Positions 1 to 10,612 are shown, counted from the first letter of the stretch. The stretch is 64,000 nt of DNA from Letharia columbiana (GCF_014066305.1 NW_023501056.1:832501-896500); one strand, 5' to 3'. Translations and numbers: made by a program. The notes: generated by a model not told the origin, from the sequence alone.

Positions 1-1196
1 CTTTCCTGGAATAGCAGCCATCACTTCCTTCTACATTAATGCCGCCCAACCCAATCCCACAGCCTTCGGCAGTATCTTTCAAATTGGCTGGGGCTTTGCA
101 ATCGGTATCGCTTTTGCTATCATCACCTGTGCCTCTACGTCGGGTGGTCACTTCAATCCTGCCATCACAATTTGCTTCGCCGTCTGGCAGGGCTTCCCTT
201 GGAAAAAGGTACCTTATTATATATTCTCTCAGATCTTTGGAGCATTCATCGCAGGAATGCTGCTTATGGGCATGTACTGGTACGTACTTCGGAGTGAAGC
301 TTTCCTATTCGAAATCAGGATTGGGACACGACAGATTGCGGAGTGAAAGGGTCTTTTCCCTCATGAGACCTTTTCTCATAAATTGGATTCTGGGCTCGAA
401 GGCGCAATGCTGACTCCGACTTCGCGTAGGCCGGAGATCCAAGAATTCAAGGCAGCAACCTTGGCTGCCGGACGGCCGATGGTTTACAATGGAGGACCGG
501 CAAGCATTTTGTGCACATTCCCAAATCCCAATCAGACGTAGGTGAATCTTATTTTCGTTGTTCCTAGTTCGTCCCAAACCTTATGCAGAGACGAGCTTTA
601 CTTACACACTGCCACCTCCAGAAATCTCGGCTACCTCTTCATGACCGAATTCTTCGTCGACTCCTACATCGGCATCGTGATCTGGGCCTGTCTCGACCCG
701 GCGAATCCCTTCGTCTCTCCCGCCGGCGCTCCCTTCGCTATCGGTCTTGCATACGCTACCATGGTCTGGGGCTTCGCAGACATCTCCATCTCTACAAACC
801 TCGCTCGTGATCTTGGAACGAGAATCGTGGCCGCTATATTCTTTGGTGGAGAGGCTTTTAGTTATATGAACTACAGCTGGATCGCCATTCTGGTCAATGT
901 GCCTGCGACGCTGTTCGCGACGGGGTACTATGAGTTTTTGATGCGGGATAGTTTGAGTAAGATTGGGAAGGGGCATGCGGTGCATGAAGAAGGGGAGGAC
1001 GGATTGCAGAGGCATATTACCAGGACTGTGAGTCGCTTTCCCCTTCTTTGGATGCGGTACGGGGGAATCAAAGCTGACTCTGCGCGTGATGTAGGGTATG
1101 ATTGAGACTGGAGCCGCGAATATGTTGAGGGACAGGCAGGGGAATGGGAGCTCGGATGAGTATGGGCTCAGCAAGCAGTCTGATCATATTGAATGA
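1..1196 (+). CDS. Aquaporin/aquaglyceroporin (MIP family), 5'-truncated by window edge
   Basis: Membrane channel for water or small uncharged solutes, in the plasma or an internal membrane. Four exons can be joined in one frame: 2-279 (continues from upstream), 430-537, 622-1027 and 1095-1196, with GT...AG introns. The first exon carries the first half-helix motif GGHFNPAITI and hydrophobic helices. The exon from 622 carries the second signature as STNLARDLG, so the second NPA box reads NLA. The tail after the last helix is short, hydrophilic and ends at a TGA at 1194-1196. The N-terminus lies outside the window. Family assignment is firm; whether it conducts water or glycerol cannot be told. 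It converges with the p23 gene downstream. Confidence 0.9.
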
Positions 1197-1714
1197 ATAG
1201 GAGATTTTAGTGTCCGAGAACATCATGGACATGTCTAGGTCTAGATACGGGGATTGGACATGGGTGGGGGATTGGTAAGATGTTATATATATTATTGATT
1301 GGTACACACCATCTGTTGCACCTAGATGTACGAGAAAAACAACGTTTGGTTCTTTGGATATAGGATAGAAAATGTAGGGAACGGTGACGGCTGGAAGTCA
1401 TATATATTCGTGGAGACGATACTGTTAGCCATGGACAGCAGCCTGCAAGGCTGGTATGTTCCCAGAAGAGCCACTTGAAGTAAAGCAGCAGACCGGTGGC
1501 ACCGCATCGCGAAGCAGCGCGTGGCAGTAGAGTCACACGATAAAGATGTAAGCTCGAGAGGCTCTATCGCTTTTAGCAGGCACCGCTGAAGTACAAGGTC
1601 TATCTAGTGCGTTATCATCGTAGCATTACCCAGCATTGGCAACCAGTGTCATTTCCCTCAAGATACCGCCTTGCAATGTGGCCAATCTGCTCGCTATGTA
1701 CTAGATCTCAAGAT
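1197..1714. other. Intergenic, convergent 3' ends
   Basis: Between the aquaporin stop and the p23 stop. I see no coding stretch; both neighbours terminate here, so it should hold their polyadenylation signals. Open frames on the minus strand (1207-1536) have no recognisable content. Confidence 0.6.
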
Positions 1715-2636
1715 CTAAGACACCTCTTCGATCTTGGCGCTCGTGGCAGGCTCTGCAGCCTCCTTGCCTTTGCCCTTTCCCTCCTCGCCTTCCGCTTCGT
1801 CTTCGAGCTCGGGCATCTCCTCGTCGTCATCACCACCTTCTTCAGCGTCGTCTCCGAGGTCGCCCATGTCTGGCATGTCTGGCATGCCGCCTGCGCCACC
1901 GCCGAGCTTTGAGAAATCTGGCTTGATTAGTATTTGTGTGTGATTCGGGAAGGCTCGCAGACTTACCGATGCCACCAAAGCCTCCATCACCGCCCATGCC
2001 GCCCATGCCGCCCATGCCACCCATGCCACCCATTCCGCCCATGCCCTCCATACCTGGCATGCCACCTCCCATACCGCCCATGCCTCCCATATCGTCTTCA
2101 GGCGCGGCATCTTGCTCGTCCTCATCAACCCACTACAAAGACCTCAGTCAGCTGACTTGATCCTTCTTCCCTGTACTCTCTGAGGAGTGCCTACCTTATC
2201 AAAGTTGGTCTTCAAGAAGTGCACCTTCTTGCTCTCTTTCAACAACCTTGGCCAATACTCCGCCTTATTTTCCTTCTTCCTAAGCACAAACTCCACATCT
2301 CGCGAGGTGTGATGCGTCTTGCTATTTTCAACGTCGATCTCGGCAAAGAACTCTAGCTCGACGTGGTAGGTGGTTTTTTTGGAGTCGGAGTGGCCAGTGA
2401 AGGTTAGGGATGTGGGCTTCAGGTCGACTTCGAATGATTTGTCGGGGACATCAGGGGCAGATATAGTGAGTAAAACGTAGTTGCGCTCAGGGTCAGAGGC
2501 GGAAGAGCGCTGAGCCCAAAGGACTGCGAGTAGAGGAGGTGGTTAGCCATTTGGTCAGAGAGGCTACGATTTTGTGTCAAGGTTGTTTGTGCGGTAGCTG
2601 CTCACCCTCTGGTGTGGTCTGCTTGGATTCAGACAT
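1715..2636 (-). CDS. SBA1: Hsp90 co-chaperone p23 (Sba1/Wos2)
   Basis: p23 binds the ATP-bound N-domain dimer of Hsp90 and stabilises client complexes in cytosol and nucleus. Four exons in reading order: 2636-2606, 2523-2195, 2132-1967 and 1917-1715, giving 242 residues. Residues about 10-120 form the CS domain, with LWAQRS near its start and WPRLLKE near its end. Next comes a Gly-Met-rich stretch (repeated GGM), then an acidic C-terminal tail typical of p23. For the last intron the acceptor at 1918-1920 was chosen over the nearer AG at 1922, because only it keeps the acidic frame and restores the family-like DFSKLG. It is head to head with VPS24 at 3074. Confidence 0.92.
1985..2062 (-). repeat. 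GGM-coding simple repeat inside p23
   Basis: Near-perfect 9-bp periodicity (minus-strand GGC ATG GGC-type units) encodes consecutive Gly-Gly-Met triplets in the third exon of the p23 gene. Such a tract is prone to copy-number change between strains. Gly/Met-rich linkers are known in fungal and plant p23 proteins. Confidence 0.85.
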
Positions 2637-3073
2637 TGTCAAGATAAAGACGGGTCAGTCTGAGGTGATGTCGGTGCTAGGAAATATTGATAGCAGTTGC
2701 TTAGAGTGAGTTGTATAGCAAAAGTTGATGTAGAAAATAAAGATCGTTTGAAAGAAAGTGAAGTCTAGCGCGGCTCACAAGGCTGAAGATCTTGATAGAA
2801 ATTGGTAGAAGCAACATCTATGCGGAGTTCCAAATTCGTGCATCGTAGGCCAGATACAGAGATCGCTGAGTTTACAGAAGAGGCAATCGATGGCTTCAAC
2901 GAATAACTTACGCGCCTAAGCAAAGACATTCCAGAGCTCGTGGCTTTTGGCCTAGTGGGGGGCGTCATCCTGGGAAAGAAGCTTTTGAAGCTGCATACTC
3001 TATACAAAACACAACAACATGGGCCTGAGATAAGGGGATCACAACTATCTAGTGTCCACTCGCTCTCGATATC
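2637..3073. promoter_or_regulatory. Bidirectional promoter p23/VPS24
   Basis: A 437-bp head-to-head spacer between the p23 start codon (minus) and the VPS24 start codon (plus). No gene fits here, so both promoters and 5' leaders must lie in it. No specific operator is recognised. Confidence 0.5.
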
Positions 3074-3804
3074 ATGGAATCAATCAAAGCTGTCTTCTTC
3101 AAGCCCGACCCAGCAGCGCAGGTCAGTCACCCCGCCAAGAGCAAAGGAAGCACAGCACTGACCTCTAGCAGATGCGGAAGTGTAACGGCCTCATACGAGC
3201 CAACACCCGTAAATTGGATCGTGACATACTTCAGCTCAAGCAGCTAGACCAGAAGACCCGCCAATACATCCTCCAAGCCTCGAAACGAGGCCAGAGAAAC
3301 CCCTCCCAAGCCAAACAGGCAGCCCTGGAGACCCGCACATTTGCGAAAGAGATGATTAGGATACGGAAGCAGAGCAATCGGCTTGCTACGAGTAAGGCGC
3401 AGCTACAGAGTGTGCATATGCAAGTGAATGAGGCGTTCTCGGTCCGCAAGATTGAGGGAAGCATTAAGGCTTCTACGGGGATAATGAAAGATGTGAATTC
3501 TTTGGTGCGACTACCAGAGCTTACAGGAACGATGAGGGAGCTGTCGCAGGAGCTGATGAAGGCGGGGATCATTGAGGAGATGGTGGGGGATAGTCTCCCG
3601 GATGATGACCTGCTGGAGGGTGAAGATGAGGAAGCGGAGGCTGAGGTGGATAAGGTGCTTGGGGAGATACTACAGGGTAAAATGGGCGCGGCTAAGGTGG
3701 ACCAGAAGCCTGTGGAAGAGGAGCCAGCCGAAGAAGAAGACTTGGAAGACCAGGAGGCTACGCTGGAGCAGATGCGGGGGAGGTTGGAGGCCTTGAAGAG
3801 CTGA
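3074..3804 (+). CDS. VPS24: ESCRT-III subunit Vps24 (CHMP3)
   Basis: Component of the membrane-remodelling ESCRT-III polymer that forms multivesicular bodies at endosomes. Two exons, 3074-3121 and 3172-3804, give 226 residues, the usual Snf7-family size. The first exon encodes a short start (MESIKAVFFKPDPAAQ) and splices into MRKCNGLIRANTRKLDR, the basic helix 1 of Vps24. Helices with LETRTFAKEMIRIRKQ and NSLVRLPELTGTMRELSQE follow. The C-terminal half is acidic and ends in EQMRGRLEALKS, which fits the MIM1 motif bound by the MIT domain of Vps4. The short first exon is placed by the in-frame GTCAGT...TAGCAG intron. Confidence 0.93.
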
Positions 3805-4580
3805 TAAAGTTCTCGGCCTGCTGAAGAGATGATGCACTTGTACGCCGTTGGGCGAAGCACTGGATATGCCAACAAGAATATGGAAAATGGGCCGTCAGGA
3901 CGTTCAGGCGTTAGAGAATATGAGGCAAAATCCGAGACCTTCGGTGTTGTGCCGTTATTACATTAGCGCAGGGGGCGTCTTTCACTGTATGCAAGTGTAT
4001 GCAATTAGTCATTGATGTAGCTGTGAAAATCCATCGATCACTGCACATGAAGCCATTACCATTCACTTCATTCACGGTTTCCTTGCGCTTCCCCCTGTAG
4101 AGCCGCATTGGGCCTAGGCCGTAGAGTTTTAGCGCGGCTGCGATTTCTTGCCTTCGTCCTCCCTCCTTTCCGTCTTTCAGCAACAACACACTTTGTTGAC
4201 TTACCGTCATCACATCATCATTTTGAACGTTCATCACTACACCTGAACTCAATATTCACTTGCTCTAATTCACTCGAGCCGCTTCGTGTCAAAACCCTGC
4301 CTGCCAGCCACATCTCAACACCACCAACAGCCAACACATCAAACAATTACTATTTAAGCCATCAGACCATTCGTCTTCACCATCACCGGTTCCTTGCTCT
4401 TGTAAGCACATCATCCACAGCTGCTTCACAGGTCACAAATCAAGACCTTGCCATCAAGGACTCGCTTGAGCCTACCTTCAGCCTTCCCTGCCCGAGAAGG
4501 AGCTATCCTAATCCTTACCTCTCCACCAGGCGAAGCCAACTTTCAATCACTCAATCAAGTCGCACTACCATCATCTCAGT
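3805..4580. promoter_or_regulatory. YRA1 upstream region with pyrimidine-rich leader
   Basis: Holds the 3' end of VPS24 and the promoter/leader of the downstream gene. From about 4130 to 4580 the plus strand is strongly C/T-rich with many TCA/CCA runs, as is common in 5' untranslated leaders of well-expressed fungal genes. A 162-codon open frame here (from 4108) starts at TTG and overlaps the YRA1 start; I treat it as non-coding. Confidence 0.45.
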
Positions 4581-6671
4581 ATGTCAGGAAAATTAGACCA
4601 GAGCCTTGATGAGATCCTCAGCACCCGTCGCAAGACCGCAGGCCGTCGTGGACGCGGAGGTCGTCGCGCAGGAAATGGAACGACGAAAGCAGCCACAGCG
4701 GCTCCCGTAGGAGGCATCCAGAAGAACACAAGAGGTGCTAAGACGGCACCTGCAAAGGGCGCAGTTCCAAATGGTCCAGCTTCAGGGAGTGGAGAGTCGA
4801 AGATCATCGTGAGCAACTTGGTAAGAGTCCTTGAAGACCTCATCGTGCCACAGTAACTGAAACTTCTAGCCCTCCGATGTGAATGAGTTCCAGATCAAGG
4901 TATGTTGAACCTGAGGCCACCATCTGTCGGACTTTTTGCGCCGGCACTTCTATGATACTCGATTATTGCGGCCCTTTTCGATCATTCGTGGAGCGACCCA
5001 TTTTCCTTTGAGCGTGAGCTCGTACCCCGTTGGACAGCATGTCAAGAAGGCGAGGTTCATACTCTACTCCTTCCATCGGCTTTAGCTCGCTTTTTCGTGA
5101 AGCATGACGCAAAGCGATGAGAAGTGGAGCTCACACCAAAGTCTTGCACCGAATATCGCTGCGATGTATGCTCTGTCTGGCAAACAGACTACACCAGCTC
5201 CAGGGCAAAAGACGGTGGAGAGAGATGATGTCGCTATTGGGAAAGTGAATGTGCAGAATATCCAATCTTGTACAATGTGTGATTCATATGGCGCGAGCAT
5301 CAGCGAGCAAAGCAGCAAGAGCAAAACAGCCCATGGAACCTCAGTATCCGGGAAATGCGATTTGAATCTCTTCGAAACCGCGGACACGTCTTCCAAGGCC
5401 CATGAAGCCATTAGGCTTGATATGTTGGCCTGACACCCTCGCTTCTTCAGACAACATACTCGAGCCTCCGAGAAACTTGACACGCGGATGGGTAGCTATT
5501 TACGGTTCATCGCAGCGTCGAGCTGAGACGTTCTTTCATAGCTACCTGAATCACTGCTCTCATTTTCGACACCACAACCGCTACCCTGATCCCGCTTTAA
5601 AGACCTTCAACGCCGCTGATGGGCTTTTCGTGGCGCGACGAATGGGATCAACGCATTTTATAAGAGTGTCCTCGAGTCCGAGTACGGGCCACTTTTACGG
5701 TAGAACAGGCCATTCATCGGGCGACCGGTACGTGAAGACGACGGACGGAGACTCCTACGATGACCAAACCCGATGGCTTCCTGATCCTCGACCTGGACAA
5801 GAATCTGACCTAGTGTCTACTAGTATAACTAATCCTTGCTGCTGCTCGCTGATGCTCTGATAGCAAGGGTCCGTTTGACTGGTTTTGGCTCTCCATAGAT
5901 GTCTCTCCTTGGGCTCGCTCGCCGTTCTGCCGTACCTTTTAAACAACTTTTGACGGCATACCAGTGAACTGACTCGATACCCAATTTCTTACTATAGGAG
6001 TATTTCAGCAAGTCCGTTGGCCATGTCAAGAAAGCCATGCTCACCTATGGACCTAACGGTGTGAGCCGCGGCATTGCAACTATCGTCTTCAGCAAATCAG
6101 CCAGCGCCAACGACGCTCTCATTCAACTCAACGGAATGTTGGTCGACAAGCGTCCCATGAAGGTAAAGCTCGCTAAAGCAGCCCTGCTCATGGATCATTT
6201 GCTAACGTCGATGAAGATTGAGGTCGTCCTCAATGCATCCATAGCCGCAGCAGTTCCTGTCAAAGGATTGGGCGATCGCGTAACGTAAGCCTCAATGGTA
6301 ACGGTTGACGAATGCCGAAGAATGTGCTAATTAAGAACAGACAAGGCAAGAGCCAGCCAAAGTCCGCTGCCCCAAAGCCTGCGACCAATGGAACAGCTAC
6401 TCGTGGAGGACGAGTTGGAGGACGTGGCGCACGTCGTGGCCGCAATGCCGGACGTCCCAAAGCGAAGACTGCAGATGAGCTTGACGCAGAAATGGTTGAC
6501 TACTTCGACGCCAATGCTGCAAATGGTACAGCGGCCACTACAGATGCCGCCGCTACTATGAACGGCGCTGCTGCACCAGCTACGAATGGAGAGGAGATTG
6601 GCATGGACGAGATTTCCGTAAGTATCTTTCAAGAGTTCAAGCCAATGTCTTGCTGATCAGTGTTGCAGTGA
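4581..6671 (+). CDS. YRA1: mRNA export adaptor Yra1/Mlo3 (ALY/REF, THO subunit 4) with a 1.1-kb intron
   Basis: RNA-binding adaptor of the TREX complex that links spliced mRNA to the export receptor Mex67. Exons: 4581-4820, 4870-4899, 5998-6162, 6217-6284, 6341-6617 and 6669-6671, giving 260 residues. The N-terminal REF box is LDQSLDEIL (residues 5-13). An Arg-Gly-rich region follows. A single RRM starts at KIIVSNLPSDVNEF (about residue 75) and includes GVSRGIATIVF. A second RGG region follows, and the C-terminal UAP56-binding-type box is ADELDAEMVDYFD. The second intron (4900-5997) cuts the RRM just before helix 1 and is 1,098 nt long; retention adds two residues and a stop. The last exon is only the stop codon; retention of the preceding intron would add 12 residues. 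Identity is secure; the long intron is inferred from frame continuity on both sides. Confidence 0.92.
4900..5997 (+). other. Unusually long YRA1 intron (candidate autoregulatory)
   Basis: It begins GTATGT directly after the exon encoding PSDVNEFQIK and ends TATAG before EYFSKSVG, so the two RRM halves join in frame. At 1,098 nt it is 10-20 times longer than the other introns in the window. It contains open frames of 109 and 152 codons (5104-5433, 5402-5860) with no recognisable domain, which I regard as chance. In S. cerevisiae the YRA1 intron is also unusually long and mediates autoregulation through inefficient splicing. Confidence 0.8.
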
Positions 6672-7394
6672 GCTACCAAACACCAAAGGCCACAGCTCGC
6701 CTGATATCGAGGAAGAAATAGATTGTCAAGGAGGGGGTGTTATGCATGCGAAGGAGCAGGCTTCATATACACATCGGATCTTTCCTTTCACCTCTCGGTT
6801 CTGTACCATTACAATGGCTCGAAGAGCTTGCACATGCGGTGTGCTTCCGGTCGAGCATCAATAATCAGGAAGGCAATATTTCTCTAGGAGTATTTCAGCG
6901 GGTTTTCATAGGCTTCTAGACTGCACAATCGATCATCGGCATATCCTACCCTGCCCAATACTGGTTCCAAGCTCGCCGTGCCTCTCCACATTTCCTATCG
7001 TCTCATCCTGACCAGCGTCCCGCCGACCCAAACCTTTACGATCTTACATAGACCTCTTCTTGCCAAGGCGATTCAAGCGCCCGGTCACTACACCCAGCAT
7101 CAGCAGAGCCTTGTCATCGCAATATCACAAGACTTCATCATGAAAACCCAGTCCAGCTCCGTCGACATTGGAAAAGCCCGGTTACGGTCCTACAAAGCCT
7201 GCTGCGGTGTACTCGATTGGATTCCATACAGCCATGCTGCTCCTCATCTATATGACCTGTCCGTCGGCGCTACGTACATCATTCACTGGGTCCAAGTGTC
7301 TCCCACTCATCCCAGCTATTCCTGAAAGATGTCCCATCCACGTCATTCCAATCACATCTCATCCGTTGTACGTCCCCAACTTCCCCCCCCCACC
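6672..7394. other. Intergenic between YRA1 and agmatinase (convergent 3' ends)
   Basis: No gene model I can defend. It contains a second copy of the YRA1 long-intron acceptor sequence (15 identical nt at 6885-6899). A 61-codon ATG frame at 7140-7325 and an overlapping frame lack recognisable features. Confidence 0.5.
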
Positions 7395-8929
7395 TCACAA
7401 CTCCTCCTTCTTCCCCCTCACCGAATCCTTCTCCCCGTCGCCCCGCCCCTCCCCCTTGCCCATCACGCTCATCGGCCCCCTCTTCACCATGAGACCCATC
7501 ACCTCGAACAGGGTGTCCGCCGCCGCCATGGTCGTGAGCTCCGCGTTGGTGTCGTATGCCGGCGCCACCTCGACAATGTCGGCCGCGACGAAGTTGATGC
7601 CTTCCAGCCCGCGGATGATCGTGCGCAGTTCGCGCGTCGTCCAGCCGCCGGTTTCGGGCGTGCCGGTTGCGGGGGCGACTGTTGGAATATGTGTCAGTTT
7701 GGGGGGGAAGAGAAGGTTGGCGGGGGAGGGGACGTACATGCTGGGTCCAAGGTGTCGATGTCGATGCTCAGATACACTGGTCTTTCCGTGCCGACTCGAT
7801 CTCGGATCTTCTTGATGATCCCACCCGTCCCGATCGTATCGATTTCCCTCGCCTCCACAATCTCGAACCCGCAGTATCCATCATTGTCGTAGTCGCTCAA
7901 CCCGCTCAACGTCGTGCGGATCCCCGCGTGTATGTTCGTATCGTTCGCCAACAACCCCTCTCCGTGCGCGTGGTAGAAATATGTGCCGTGGTTTATAGAG
8001 GCTTGAAGCGTAGGGGCTCCGCCGAAGACTTTGGGCTTCCAGGTGTCGAGGTGGGAGTCGAAATGTATGACGCTGATGGGACCGTAGGCTTTGTTGATGG
8101 AGCGCAGGAGAGGGAGCGTGATGGTGTGGTCGCCGCCGAGGGTTATGATGCGGGGCAGGGTCTTTTTGTCCTTTGCAGGGCCGATCTCTTTTGCATTTGT
8201 GGCGGGTGCGCGCATGAGGAGGCTGTTGTGACCGTCTTCGATTTGTTGGATTGCATAGGCATTGTCGTAGCTGGGGATAAATCAGTGTTCGGTTCATCCT
8301 CACTGGTAGTTTGGGAAGTAGAGACGCACGATGTAACGGGTATATCTCCACAGTCAATCACCGTGGCCCAACTATTGAAAGGGTTGGCGTCGAGGGGGAC
8401 GTTGTAGCCGCCGCTGAAACGCACTTTGCGTGAGCCTTGCCATTCGTGCAATAGTAAGCCCTTGATGTCAAAAAGTTGGACGTACTAGAGATTGAGACGG
8501 CGAGAACCTTGTCTGATGCCATTAGGACCGAAACGTGCGCCTGGGCGGTAGGAGGTTCCGGTGTCAAAGGGCGCTCCTGGATGATTGAGTCAGTGCTTGC
8601 GCGGTGGAGAAGGTAGAAGATGTGAAGGGTAGGTACCTAGGAAGGCAATATCGTATTTCTTGCTGTCATCCGCGAGGCAGGGCCAGTATGGGAGACGGCC
8701 AAATGTCGAGATGCCTGAGAAGACGGCATCGGCCTGTCTCGCAAGATCAGCTACAGTCAATGGCCATCGAGATGGTAAGAAGTACCTGAGTTCCACCATC
8801 ACCTGGGATTGGTCTCCTGGTATTGTACCATAAGCTCTTGTGAGGACCAGCGATTGGCTTTTGGTCGTGGTCGGGGTGAGCGGTAGCAAGTGCAGCACAG
8901 GCAAGGAAGCAAAGGGAATTGAGCAACAT
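7395..8929 (-). CDS. Agmatinase/arginase-family ureohydrolase with signal peptide
   Basis: Mn-dependent ureohydrolase, probably releasing urea from agmatine or a related guanidino compound. Exons in reading order: 8929-8786, 8733-8637, 8576-8486, 8413-8330, 8270-7738 and 7678-7395, giving 410 residues. The start MLLNSLCFLACAALATA looks like a cleaved secretion signal. Family features in order: GTSYRPGARFGP, GGDHTITLP (metal His), HFDSHLDTW (DxHxD metal ligands), INHGTYF, and SIDIDTLDPA (DxDxxD). All metal ligands are intact, so an active enzyme is likely. Intracellular agmatinases lack a signal peptide; fungi also carry secreted paralogues of unknown role. The intron before GGYNVP could end elsewhere, so a few residues there are uncertain. 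Confidence 0.88.
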
Positions 8930-9361
8930 GGTAGTAAGTGATTGAATTGAGATGAGATGCTAGATAGACAAGTATATGCCAATAGGCAAGAAACAGCAGC
9001 AGTACTCTAGATACTTAGTTATAGCAAATGCAAACAACGACAGCCTCAACGGTGATGGAGACGGGAAAGGTAACTTTACACGCCCCGCCATTCGCAGCTG
9101 GAAGTAAGCAGCCCGGTCGATTGGCTCGATTGAACCTGGAATCACATGCCTACTGAAAGCTAGAAGGTAAAAGGAAAGCTGATACACCAGATAGCGGTCG
9201 ATTGGCATGTCATCAATCATCATCCTGCTGCCGCTCGCCGATAAAACTAAAGTAGGTAATTGTTGGTAGATAAAAGGTAGCCATGACCTTACACTTAGAA
9301 TAAGTGGGCAAATATTGGGAAAAGCGCCAAGACCATATTACTAATACATACAATATTTACC
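8930..9361. other. Agmatinase upstream region
   Basis: Promoter side of the agmatinase-like gene up to the edge of the inverted-repeat element. Nothing further is recognised. Confidence 0.4.
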
Positions 9362-10319
9362 GTACTTTATTGCTCAGTCCCTCAGAACGTGCCAAGATCG
9401 CTAAGCCCCTTCGGGTTAGCGCCTTCTGCTTACTACGGAACCTGAAGGAAGCACGTCTGAGGGCAAATCCTAATCTTACGCGCAGATCCGGCTTATTTCT
9501 AATAAAATACAAGGAATCCCGCATAATTTCGCATTTTTGACTTGAATACGAATTTTAACTACGTATTTTGAATGTATTAAAATACGTCAACAAATCAACG
9601 CGTGTCGCCGAGTATTTGCAACACACACACATAAATATATATACGCGTGCGCACACATAAGTAAATCATTGACTTTTCTCTATTCTTCTCCGTTACTCTC
9701 TATTTTTCTCTGTTCTTCTCCATTTATTCTTCTCTATTTCTTTTAAAAAAACTTGCGCGCATTGCGGTGATTTTTTGATATTCTTAACGTATAAATTCCT
9801 TGGCATTCTTGGCATTTTGAAGCCAAATCAGCCTCGAGTGCCAGCGTACCACAATCCACTTGATTATTTACGTCAAATACGTGCTCCGGAGGCTCACATA
9901 TACGTACGGATCTTCTGACAAAAGAAATCTCGAGCCAATCGATTATAATTGTTGTCGCGCAATACTCGAAATTTGGCATTAATTCTGCGGATTTTTTGAA
10001 TGCCCATGTCAACGTCGCTGGATTCTTAAGAGATGATCTTAAAAAATAGCGTATTCGATAGAGAAGATGTGAAATAATTAGCCCATATCGAGAAATAGAT
10101 TATTTTGATAGAAATTTGAATCGCAATCGTGCCCTGGAGATGATTGTTCATGAAAAAAACATAAGCTCAAATTTGTATGGGACGTACGCCAAAATAGTGC
10201 GGATCTGCAAGATTACGGGGTTTTGACTGCCTGCCGCCGTTTGTGCGAGTAGGGCTAACCCGAAGGGGCTTAGGGGTAACGGGGCTTGCTCTTGGAGGTC
10301 TGGGGACTGAGGCAAGTAC
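9362..10319. mobile_element. AT-rich, decayed inverted-repeat element (possible RIP-mutated DNA transposon or MITE)
   Basis: Two ends are inverted copies. A 20-nt block at 9401-9420 recurs exactly as its reverse complement at 10254-10273. The outer parts (GTACTT...CTCAGTCCC at 9362-9381; its complement at about 10302-10319) also match with small gaps, giving terminal repeats of about 60-70 nt. The 20-nt block is itself a near-palindrome with a CTTC loop. The interior is clearly richer in A/T and TA steps than its neighbours and contains CA/TA simple repeats near 9620-9650 and a pyrimidine array near 9675-9745. No transposase is recognisable; an 89-codon frame (9743-10012, minus) has no known domain. 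I see no convincing target-site duplication, so class and exact ends are open. Confidence 0.6.
9676..9748 (+). repeat. Imperfect TTCTC/CTATT pyrimidine tandem array
   Basis: About 70 nt of degenerate repeats of a TCTCTATTCTTCTCC-like unit inside the AT-rich element. Purely sequence-based; no function is suggested. Confidence 0.6.
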
Positions 10320-10612
10320 TTTAGTTACATTCCATCTCGTAACTGGTTTCCTGAAGCATGTGGGAACTGGGAATAACTGATCATGCCATCTCGCGCTGCG
10401 CCTCATAAGGTACTTGGGAGCATCTGCTGTTTCCTTTGGGGATGATAATGATAACGAGTATATGTTGTGCTAGACACGATTGAGGAGAACGCAGAATTGA
10501 GCCTATCCTATACGTCGCTGAGTTCTAGATACGTCTGTATACAACGAAATCTAAAAGAAACGTCGTAGTCTATCGTCCGTAACTCATAAGTGTACAATAT
10601 GCTTGTACAGTA

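Noticed and set aside
1842..2090. Alternative p23 C-terminus using the acceptor at 1922
   Set aside because: That frame ends in an Arg/His-rich tail foreign to p23; the acceptor at 1918 gives the acidic tail and the family-like DFSKLG.
4108..4596. 162-codon open frame upstream of YRA1
   Set aside because: It starts at TTG, overlaps the YRA1 start in another frame, is low in complexity (Ser/Thr/His/Leu) and is best explained by the pyrimidine-rich leader.
5104..5860. Two open frames of 109 and 152 codons within the YRA1 intron as a nested gene
   Set aside because: No recognisable domain or signal, they overlap each other, and an opposite-strand frame of 133 codons is equally open.
7667..8407. 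246-codon plus-strand frame over the agmatinase gene
   Set aside because: Antisense shadow; the minus strand carries all metal-binding motifs of the ureohydrolase family.
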